A stretch of DNA of 34,493 nt from Thermoleophilia bacterium (GTDB lineage: Bacteria; Actinomycetota; Thermoleophilia; Gaiellales; JAICJC01), in the NCBI GenBank assembly GCA_025934255.1, contig JAICYJ010000030.1:1-34493 (forward strand), given 5' to 3'. The notes beneath the pieces are model-generated. The model searched no databases. It was not told the DNA's origin and saw only the letters and a program-made list of their open reading frames with translations. The position numbers were made by a program, and so were the translations under genes. How positions within the stretch are numbered: position 1 is the stretch's first letter; every line of letters starts with the position of its first letter. This document shows positions 7,784-14,491 of the stretch, piece by piece.

Positions 7784-8854
7784 CTATGTCATACGCGCCA
7801 GCAAACGGCCCAGAGCTGCGGAGCAGGCGTCCAGCTGCTCGATCGCGACCGACTCGTCGGCGCGGTGCGCGTCGCCGATGTCGCCCGGCCCGCAGACGGC
7901 GGTGGCGATGCCCAGCTGCGCGTACAGCCCGGCCTCCGTGCCGAAATCGATCGCATCTCCCGCGGCCACGCCGAGCAGGTCGCCCAGAGCGCTGGCCTCG
8001 CCGTCCAGGGCCGGGTAGGCGGCCAGCTGTTCGATCTCGGCGTTGCCGGTGCCGGGTAGCAGCGAGGCTGGGTCCTCTCCGGGCAGGTTTCGCACCTCGA
8101 ACTCGACCGTGCAGTGGTCGGGCACCACGTTCAGCGCGCGGCCGCCGTGGATGGGGCCGACCGAGATGGTGGAGTGGGGGATTGCGAAGCGCTGGTCGCG
8201 GCGGCCGTCCGCCAGCTCGCGGCCACGGTCGCGCAGTGCCAGCACCAGCTCGGCGGCGCGCTCGACCGCGTTGTCCGCAAGCGGCGCCTCGCTCGAGTGG
8301 CGGGCGCTGCCGTGCAGGGTCGCGCGCAGCGCCAGCTTGCCCTTGTGCGCCGTCACCAGCCGCATCACGGTCGGCTCGCCCACCAGGCAGGCGCGTGGCC
8401 GCTGTGGCAGCGCCGCGACCGCCGGCAGCAGGTCGCGTACCCCCACGCAGCCGATCTCCTCGTCGGTGGACATCGCCAGCCGCAGCGGCTCTCGCAGCTC
8501 GAGCGCCGTCGCGTCCGCCATCGCCCGCATCGCGCAGGCGAGGAAGCCCTTCATGTCGGCGCTGCCGCGTCCCACCAGGCGGTCGCCGTCGCGGCGCAGG
8601 CGCCAGGGGTCGCCGCTCCACGGCTGGCCCTCGACCTCGACCACGTCCATGTGCGCCGCCAGCAGCACGCCGCCAGCGGCGGGGCCGATCGACGCCAGCA
8701 GGTTCACGCGGCCGCCGTCGCCCGGCACCGCGGTGCACTCGACGCCGTGCCCGCGCAGCCAGCCGGCCACGAATCCGGCGATCTCGTCGTTCGGCTGCCC
8801 GGCCACGCTCGGGAAGGCGACCAGCTGCTCCAGCAGCTCGTGCGCTTCGGTCAA
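7784..8854 (-). CDS. M20 metallohydrolase, acetylornithine deacetylase (ArgE)-like
   Basis: This 356-residue enzyme belongs to the di-zinc M20 amidohydrolases that cleave N-acyl amino acids. Visible residues are His68/Asp70 in AAHMDVVEVEG, Asp100 in GRGSADMKG, the catalytic and metal glutamates at 132-133 in STDEEIG, Glu160 in GEPT, and His330 in GDIGDAHRADE. The DFGTEAG and CGPGDIG segments match ArgE-type enzymes. The start is TTG 8854: it overlaps the stop of the amine oxidase gene (TTGA), matches the usual N-terminus (LTEAHELLEQLVAFPSV), and removes a 52-residue upstream extension that reads as a shadow of the oxidase. It is the last gene of a six-gene coupled operon without other arginine genes, so the substrate may be an N-acyl amine or N-acyl amino acid rather than acetylornithine. 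Confidence 0.9.
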   Translation of the reverse strand: MTEAHELLEQLVAFPSVAGQPNDEIAGFVAGWLRGHGVECTAVPGDGGRVNLLASIGPAAGGVLLAAHMDVVEVEGQPWSGDPWRLRRDGDRLVGRGSADMKGFLACAMRAMADATALELREPLRLAMSTDEEIGCVGVRDLLPAVAALPQRPRACLVGEPTVMRLVTAHKGKLALRATLHGSARHSSEAPLADNAVERAAELVLALRDRGRELADGRRDQRFAIPHSTISVGPIHGGRALNVVPDHCTVEFEVRNLPGEDPASLLPGTGNAEIEQLAAYPALDGEASALGDLLGVAAGDAIDFGTEAGLYAQLGIATAVCGPGDIGDAHRADESVAIEQLDACSAALGRLLARMT

Positions 8855-10773
8855 CGGTGGTTGCAGTCCGCGCCGTGCGGGGGCGGCACGTCCAGGGCCG
8901 GGCTGCGGTCGAAGAACCCGACCGGCCGCAGGTGGAACCCGCAGTAGGCCACGGGCATCACCGGCCAGTCCTCCAGCCGCGGGATGTGGTGTGCGCCGAA
9001 CGAGTACCACAGCACCACGTCCTCGTTCTCGAGCGCGCGGTCGGCCGCCGTCCAGCGCGGCAGCCCGTCCCCGCCCTCGTGCTGGTTGGGGTACTCGCCG
9101 GCCGGGAACCGCTCGTCACGGCGGTAGGGCGTCACCCACAGGTGGTGGTCGAGGAAGCCGGCCCGCCGCCGGAACTGCGAGCCGGGCAGCGCCATCGGCG
9201 CCACGTTGTCGCCCGGCACCAGCTCGTAGGCGACGGCCTCGCCCATGCGGTTGGTGCGGGCCGGGTTCTCGACCCGCCAGCGGCGGGCCTGCAGCGGCGC
9301 CACGTCGCGCTTCGCCTGCGACTCGCGCTGGAACGTGCGGCGGTGCGTGGTGAAGGCAGATCCCTCCGGGTTGTCGGGGCCGGCCGGCTCGGGCGCGGAG
9401 TCGACCTCGAAGACGACGTTGCGCTCGCCGTCCACGTCCATGTCAAGCCGGGCGGTGAAGAAGTGCTGGTGATAGCCCGCAGCGACCCCCGGCGCGACCT
9501 CGGTCGCGTGCCGCTGCGGCTCGCCTGCCGGCACCCCGGCCGTCAGCACGATCCCGGTCAGCTTGCCCTCGAACTGGATGCCGCCGTCCTGGTAGAGGTA
9601 CCAGAAGAACCCGTACTCGTAGTTGCCGACGGTGGTGATGCACGAGATCACCAGCCGCCGCGATCGCGCCACGTCTGTGCGGCCGGTGTTGTCGTCGTGG
9701 TGCTTCCAGAGGATCCCGTAGTCCTCCTCGTGGATGCAGATCGCGTTTGGCAGCACGTCCACCTCGCCGCGGCTGTTGACGCAGGCGGCGTCCAGGTAGG
9801 TGATGTCGCCGACGCAGTCGCAGCCCAGCTCGAGCGCGTTCACCAGCGGGCCGACGCCGTACTCGCCGATGTCGAACACGTTCTTGAAGTGCACGGTCGG
9901 GTTGGGGTCGCCGTAGGGGATGACCAGCTCCGCGATCGACGCGCGGTGGCAGATCGGCCGCACCTCGCCGTCCTGCTCGTAGCAGATCTCGTGCAGCACG
10001 AGGCTCTCGCGGTGCGAGAAGCCGACCCGCAGCCGCCACTTCTGCCAGCGCAGCTCGCGGCCGTGCAGCGTGAAGCTGGGGCCCTCGGGCTGCGTGATCT
10101 CGATCGGGCGCTGGTCGTCGCGGTAGCCGTCGCCGCCGCCGTCGCGGTAGTTCCAGTCGCCGTCGGGCACCGGCAGCGTCCCGTGGTCGTCGATCCGCAC
10201 CACCTGCATCTCGGTCAGGTCGACCAGCGCCACCAGGCCGCCCAGCGGCCGGCCGTAGGGGTTGACGTCGTCGAGCGAGGAGCGCAGCCATGACAGACAG
10301 CGCGCCATCCGTCGCGGGCCCTGCTCGAAGCTGCCCACCGTCCACGGCTCGATGTGCACCAGCTCGACCTGATCGCCCTCGATCCCGCGCCGGGCCAGCG
10401 CCTCCTGGTAGCCGGCATCGCGCCGGCAGGCCGCGCCGGCCTCGAAGTACTCGTCCATGCTGACCGCGGGTTGCATGCCGGCGAGCGAGCGGGTATCCGT
10501 GATCGTGTCGCCGGCGAGGCCGATCGTGCACTCCCGGGCCTCGCCGCTGATGTCGAGCACCACCGCCAGCGCCTCCCGCTCCGGCACCGCGCCGCCCTCG
10601 CGCCAGGCGCGCAGCGCGGCCTTGTCCGGCTCCAGCAGGTCGACGCTGATCACCCGCGACCCCAGCTCGGCCAGGCCGGCGCGGCGCAGCGCGACCACCG
10701 AGCGCTCCAGCTCGTCGGGGCTGAGCGGGTCGAGCGGATGCGTGCTGGTGGCTGTGTGGTCGATCGGCGTCAC
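8851..10773 (-). CDS. Copper-containing primary amine oxidase (TPQ-dependent)
   Basis: This 640-residue enzyme oxidises primary amines to aldehydes with release of ammonia and H2O2. The motif TVGNYEY (381-387) contains Tyr385, the precursor of the TPQ cofactor. The catalytic base is Asp301 in FDIGEYG. Copper ligands are His435 and His437 (YHQHFF) and His596 (GAHHIPRLEDWPVMP); the spacing between ligands fits bacterial copper amine oxidases, and the length is typical. There is no signal peptide, so it is cytoplasmic, like Arthrobacter phenylethylamine/histamine oxidases. Start GTG 10773 overlaps the stop of the LysR gene by four bases (GTGA), with AGGA directly upstream. The substrate is unknown; aromatic monoamines are plausible given the HpaB-type monooxygenase in the same operon. 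Confidence 0.96.
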   Translation of the reverse strand: MTPIDHTATSTHPLDPLSPDELERSVVALRRAGLAELGSRVISVDLLEPDKAALRAWREGGAVPEREALAVVLDISGEARECTIGLAGDTITDTRSLAGMQPAVSMDEYFEAGAACRRDAGYQEALARRGIEGDQVELVHIEPWTVGSFEQGPRRMARCLSWLRSSLDDVNPYGRPLGGLVALVDLTEMQVVRIDDHGTLPVPDGDWNYRDGGGDGYRDDQRPIEITQPEGPSFTLHGRELRWQKWRLRVGFSHRESLVLHEICYEQDGEVRPICHRASIAELVIPYGDPNPTVHFKNVFDIGEYGVGPLVNALELGCDCVGDITYLDAACVNSRGEVDVLPNAICIHEEDYGILWKHHDDNTGRTDVARSRRLVISCITTVGNYEYGFFWYLYQDGGIQFEGKLTGIVLTAGVPAGEPQRHATEVAPGVAAGYHQHFFTARLDMDVDGERNVVFEVDSAPEPAGPDNPEGSAFTTHRRTFQRESQAKRDVAPLQARRWRVENPARTNRMGEAVAYELVPGDNVAPMALPGSQFRRRAGFLDHHLWVTPYRRDERFPAGEYPNQHEGGDGLPRWTAADRALENEDVVLWYSFGAHHIPRLEDWPVMPVAYCGFHLRPVGFFDRSPALDVPPPHGADCNHR

Positions 10774-11699
10774 TCCTGGGGCTGCGGCATCCCGGGCACG
10801 CCGGCCGGCGTGATCGAGTCGCGGCAGTGCTGTTTGAAGGCGTGCACGGTGCGAGTCTCGCGGATCCCCCGCATCGCTGCCAGCCCAAGGCGCATCGGGC
10901 GCGGGTCGCCGCGCAGAGGCACCGCCACCACCGGGCTGCCGTCCAGGGCCGTGTCGGTGCGCGGCAGCGCGTTCACGATCGCGTAGCCGAAGCCGTTTGC
11001 CACCAGCGTGCGGATCGTCTCGGGGTGCTCCGATCGCATCGCCACGTCCGGCTCCAGGCCGGCGTCGCCGAACAGCTGCATGAAGTACTCGCGGCTGAGC
11101 GGCAGGTCGAGCAGGATGTGCGGCTCGCGCGCGAGCTCCGACAGGGCGATGCTCTTGCGCAGCGCCAGCCGGTGGCCGGCGGCCAGCAGCGCGTGGGGCG
11201 GCAGCTGCGTCATCGGCTCGAAGTCGACATCAGCCGGCAGCTGCAGGTCGTAGGTCAGCGCCACGCTCGAGAGCCCCGTGCGCAGCCGCTCCAGGAGGCC
11301 GTCCTGGTGCCACTCGACCAGCTCCACCTGCACACGCGGGTTCGCCGACTGGAACCCGCGCACCAGGCTGGGCGCGACCAGCGGCGCCAGCGTCACCAGG
11401 CAGCCCAGGTCGAGCGTGCCGCCCACTTCATCGGTAAGCGCGGTCGCGAACCGCTCCACGTCGGAGGCGTGGCGCAGCAGCGCCTTGGCCTCGCCCAGGA
11501 AGCGGCGTCCCTCCGGTGTCAGCGACAGCCCCTGGGCGTGGTGGCGTACGAACAGCTGCACCCCTAACGACGCCTCCAGCTTGGCGATCGCGGCCGAGAC
11601 CGTCGGCTGCGAGCTGTGCGAGCCCTGGGCCGCCCGGGTGACGCTGCCGCTCTCGCCGGCCGCCACGAAGTACTCGAGCTGGCGGAACGAGAACCTCAT
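10770..11699 (-). CDS. LysR-family transcriptional regulator
   Basis: This 309-residue regulator has the classical N-terminal winged helix (residues 1-65: RFSFRQLEYFVAAGESGSVT, then SQPTVSAAIAKLEASLGVQLFVRH) and a two-lobe effector-binding domain. Unlike most LysR genes, it is not divergent from its targets. It lies inside the operon, overlapping the DUF1028 gene upstream (ATGA, 11696-11699) and the amine oxidase gene downstream (GTGA). It therefore likely controls the whole six-gene unit, with an operator in the 14262-14491 divergent region as the natural candidate. The effector would be a substrate or intermediate of the operon's pathway; this is inference. Confidence 0.93.
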   Translation of the reverse strand: MRFSFRQLEYFVAAGESGSVTRAAQGSHSSQPTVSAAIAKLEASLGVQLFVRHHAQGLSLTPEGRRFLGEAKALLRHASDVERFATALTDEVGGTLDLGCLVTLAPLVAPSLVRGFQSANPRVQVELVEWHQDGLLERLRTGLSSVALTYDLQLPADVDFEPMTQLPPHALLAAGHRLALRKSIALSELAREPHILLDLPLSREYFMQLFGDAGLEPDVAMRSEHPETIRTLVANGFGYAIVNALPRTDTALDGSPVVAVPLRGDPRPMRLGLAAMRGIRETRTVHAFKQHCRDSITPAGVPGMPQPQE

Positions 11700-12376
11700 C
11701 GGCCGGGATCCCCGGGCACCCCGTAGCTCGGTGCCGTGCCCGGATCCAGCGCCCGCATCACGTAGGCGTCGGCCTGCGGTTTCCAGACCAGCCAGAGGTC
11801 GTACAACCGGTCGATCGGCAGGTCGTCCCAGTCGACCCGCAGGTCGGTCACCGGCCAGGCCTGGGCGTCGCAGATCAGCATGCCTGCCGACCGCACCGGG
11901 CCCTCCTCGCCGCCCGCCCGCAGCCCGGCCGCGAGGCCCGCCATCAGCCGGTCGCCGATGTGCGCCGCGGTGTCGGTCGCGAACGCCGCCAGCATCGCCG
12001 CCGGCACCTCGTCAGCGGCCAGCAGGTTGCCTGCCGCCACGGCGCACGGATCCTGCGCCGTCGCGTGGCGGCCCAGCGTGTGCTCTCCCGAGTAGGCGCC
12101 GGTGGCGCCGTTTCGATCGACCGCCGTCAGCTGGCGGTAGCTCGCATGCGGGGCGGTCGCGGCCACCCGTGCCACCGCCTTGTCGGCCGGCGTGCCCGCC
12201 TCGATCAGGTCGAGCAGCTCCGTGCCCAGCCGCGGGTCGGTGATGTTCTGTGAGGCGGCGGCGCCGACGCCCGCGCGGGCGTGTGCGCAGCGGGCGGCGA
12301 CGGCCGGGCTGGACGAGGACACGACAATGCCAACCATGCCGGTGCGCTCGCAGCGACCGGCCAGCGAGAAGGTCAC
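11696..12376 (-). CDS. DUF1028 family protein
   Basis: This protein of about 226 residues begins VTFSLAGRCERTGMVGIVVSS, the usual start of DUF1028 proteins, followed by a GVGAAASQN motif and an LGTELLDLIEAG segment. DUF1028 proteins are related to Ntn-hydrolases by fold; their activity is not established. The start is GTG 12376, which overlaps the stop of the Rid-family gene by four bases (GTGA). The open frame upstream to 12424 is a shadow of that gene and is not used. There is no signal peptide. Members of this family often sit near catabolic and peptidase genes, so a hydrolytic or amidase-like step in the operon pathway is conceivable but unproven. Confidence 0.85.
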   Translation of the reverse strand: MTFSLAGRCERTGMVGIVVSSSSPAVAARCAHARAGVGAAASQNITDPRLGTELLDLIEAGTPADKAVARVAATAPHASYRQLTAVDRNGATGAYSGEHTLGRHATAQDPCAVAAGNLLAADEVPAAMLAAFATDTAAHIGDRLMAGLAAGLRAGGEEGPVRSAGMLICDAQAWPVTDLRVDWDDLPIDRLYDLWLVWKPQADAYVMRALDPGTAPSYGVPGDPGR

Positions 12377-12792
12377 TCGGCGGCTCCGGAGACGACGGCC
12401 GTGGCGTCGATCTCGACCACCCATTCGGGACGGGCCAGGGCGGTCACCACGAGGCCGGTCGAGACCGGGAAGACGCCCTTCAGCCAGCGTCCCATCACGC
12501 GGTAGACCGGCTCGCGGTAGCGCACGTCGGTCAGGTAGACGACCACCTTGACGATGTCCGCGAGCTCGCCGCCGGCCTCGTCCAGGAGCATCGCGATGTT
12601 GGCCATCGCCCGCTCGGCCTGGGCCTCGACGTCGCCGATCCCGACCGACTCGCGCGTGTCCAGATCCTGGCCGATCTGGCCGCGCAGGTAGATGGTGTCG
12701 CCGGCGCGGACGGCCTGGCAGAGATCGTTGTCCAGGTTCTGCTCGGGGTAGGTGTCACGGGCGTTGAACGGCCGGATCCGTGTGTGCTTCAT
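12373..12792 (-). CDS. RidA-like (YjgF/Rid family) protein, subtype lacking the canonical Arg
   Basis: This 139-residue small trimeric-fold protein shows the Rid family pattern: YLRGQIGQDLDT (35-46), AMANIAMLLDEAGG (62-75), DIVKVVVYLTDV (79-90) and VVEIDATAVV (125-134). Classical RidA enzymes hydrolyse 2-aminoacrylate-type imines using an arginine in a PARSxVxV motif. Here the equivalent segment is FPVSTGLVVTA, with Val110-Ser111 in place of Ala-Arg, so the deaminase arginine is absent, as in the Rid subgroups without that activity. ATG 12792 overlaps the HpaB-like stop by four bases (ATGA), and the 3' end overlaps the DUF1028 gene by four. A role in handling reactive enamine/imine or other intermediates of the operon is inferred only. 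Confidence 0.93.
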   Translation of the reverse strand: MKHTRIRPFNARDTYPEQNLDNDLCQAVRAGDTIYLRGQIGQDLDTRESVGIGDVEAQAERAMANIAMLLDEAGGELADIVKVVVYLTDVRYREPVYRVMGRWLKGVFPVSTGLVVTALARPEWVVEIDATAVVSGAAE

Positions 12793-14261
12793 GCCGCGCC
12801 CCCCACCTGCTCGGCCAGCACCCGCTCGGACAGCCCGGCCGAGCGCTGCACGAACTCGAGCGGCCCGTCGAAGTCGAACGCCCGGTAGACGGCGGCCAGG
12901 TGGGCGAACGGCGGCGACTGAGCGAACAGCTGGAACGTCAGCCGGTGCCCGGCGTAGTCGGAGTTCAGCAGGTCGCGGGCGAAGGCCAGCAGCCGCCGGC
13001 GGTCCTCCGCCTGCCAGCGCTCGTTGATGGAGTAGAACTTCTCCATCCACGGCCCGGTGTCGGGGCTCTGGAAGGCGGCCGCGTCGGGCGTCACGCAGAT
13101 CTGGCCGCCGACCAGCTCGCGGGCGATGTGCATCATGGCCGGCAGCTGCGTGCAGGCGTAGACGCGGCCCGCCATCAGCAGCGACTGGTTGGGCATCAGC
13201 AGGCCGCCCGGCGACGGCTGCGCGGAGGCGATGGCGGCGGTCAGATGCGCGTTGATGCCCTCCCGGTAGCAGGCCAGCGCGGCCAGCTTCTCCTGCACTG
13301 CCTGCTGCCGCTCGAGGCCGGTCTGGCGCACGTTGAACAGGGCGGCGCCGATCAACATGTCCGCGATCCGCTGGATCCGCTGCACGAACGGGAAGGCGCT
13401 GTAGCGGTGCAGCGTCGCGCGGATGAAGGCGGCCGCGCGCGTGTGCCGGTAGAACAGCACGTTCTCCCACGGGATCTCGACGTCGTCGAAGATGACGAGC
13501 GTGTCCACCTCGTCGAAGCGGTTGGACAGCGGGTAGTCCGCGGCCGGCGCGCGGCCGGCGAACCCGGTGCGGCAGATGTGCTTGACGCCGGGCGCGCCCA
13601 TCTCGCAGATGAAGCCGAGCGCGTAGTCGGACAACTCGCTGTCGCCCCAGTTGGCGATGGTCGGCTTGACGAAGGCCTGGTTGGCGTAGGCCGCCGCGGT
13701 CTCGTACTTGGCTCCCCGCACGACGATGCCGTTGTCGGTCTCGCGGACGAGGTGCAGCAGCATGTCGGGGTCCTGGTCCTGGGGGCGCTTGGAGCGGTCG
13801 CCCTTGGGATCGGTGTTGGCGGAGACGTGGAAGGGGTCGCCGTGCAGCACCCGCTGGATGTGGCGCTCGATGTTGGCCGAGAACTGCGGGTCGACCTCGT
13901 TCAGCACGTCCTGGCCGTCGTACAGCGACCACATCTCGCCCACCGTCTCGTCGCCGACGCGGATCACGACCCCGCCCAGGTCGTCCATCACGGCGTCGAC
14001 GGCGCGGCGCTTCTGCTCCCAGTCCTCGCGTGTGTGCGGCAGCTTCAGCCCGACCGCGTTGCGCTCGCCGCTGTCGGCGTCGTGGTAGCTCATCAGCTCG
14101 CTGGTGGCCGGGTCGTGGGCCATGTCGTAGATGCGCGCGCGGGCGTCGACCAGCGGCCTGAAGGCCGGATGGGCCGTCACGTCGGTGATCCGCTCGCCGT
14201 TCATCCAGACCTCGCGGCCGTCCCGGATCGATGCTCGGTAGTCGTCTCCGCTGCGGATCAT
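12789..14261 (-). CDS. HpaB-type FADH2-dependent monooxygenase (4-hydroxyphenylacetate 3-hydroxylase family)
   Basis: This 490-residue protein starts IRSGDDYRASIRDGREVWMNGERITDVTAHP-like, the diagnostic N-terminus of the HpaB family, with further family segments NTDPKGDRSKRP, ADYPLSNRFDEVDTLVIFDDVEIPWENVLFYR and a C-terminal alpha-helical acyl-CoA-dehydrogenase-like bundle. Such proteins use reduced FAD and O2 to hydroxylate phenols; some relatives act on other substrates or are dehydratases. ATG 14261 is preferred over the in-frame TTG 14264 because GAGGAGG lies five bases upstream of the ATG. It is the first gene of the six-gene operon. The flavin reductase partner (HpaC) is not encoded in this window, so reduced flavin must come from elsewhere. 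Confidence 0.88.
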   Translation of the reverse strand: MIRSGDDYRASIRDGREVWMNGERITDVTAHPAFRPLVDARARIYDMAHDPATSELMSYHDADSGERNAVGLKLPHTREDWEQKRRAVDAVMDDLGGVVIRVGDETVGEMWSLYDGQDVLNEVDPQFSANIERHIQRVLHGDPFHVSANTDPKGDRSKRPQDQDPDMLLHLVRETDNGIVVRGAKYETAAAYANQAFVKPTIANWGDSELSDYALGFICEMGAPGVKHICRTGFAGRAPAADYPLSNRFDEVDTLVIFDDVEIPWENVLFYRHTRAAAFIRATLHRYSAFPFVQRIQRIADMLIGAALFNVRQTGLERQQAVQEKLAALACYREGINAHLTAAIASAQPSPGGLLMPNQSLLMAGRVYACTQLPAMMHIARELVGGQICVTPDAAAFQSPDTGPWMEKFYSINERWQAEDRRRLLAFARDLLNSDYAGHRLTFQLFAQSPPFAHLAAVYRAFDFDGPLEFVQRSAGLSERVLAEQVGGAA

Positions 14262-14491
14262 CAAGCCCTCCTCGGTTGCTCGTGTGAGTATGCGGAATTG
14301 CGATGCATTTGGAAAGGAGATTCTTACGCTTCTCTGCAGAGTCTCACACTATGCAGCCGCGACCGTCGCGGTACGTCGGTATCACCCCGGCGGGGGAGGG
14401 CGATTGACGCGTTTGCGCCGACCATGAGGGCAGACCGGCGCAATTAGCCGGATCGGTCCCTTGCACCCGCAACACCAGGAGCCTCCGGTTA
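14262..14491. promoter_or_regulatory. Divergent regulatory region with palindrome and inverted repeats
   Basis: This 230-base gap separates the coupled operon (minus) from the Fn3-like gene (plus). It is locally AT-rich around 14290-14330. It contains the perfect palindrome CTCTGCAGAG (14332-14341) and a spaced inverted repeat GTGTGAG (14282-14288)/CTCACAC (14343-14349). These are reasonable operator candidates for the LysR regulator encoded in the operon, but no consensus promoter boxes can be fixed by eye. Confidence 0.4.

Noticed and set aside
7591..10293. 900-codon plus-strand frame antisense to the M20 and amine oxidase genes
   Set aside because: It is Arg/Pro/Val-rich without recognisable domains, while the minus strand has two enzymes with complete active sites. 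High GC makes such shadow frames common.
12780..14447. 555-codon plus-strand frame opposite the HpaB-like gene
   Set aside because: It is a compositional shadow; the minus strand carries a complete HpaB-family protein.
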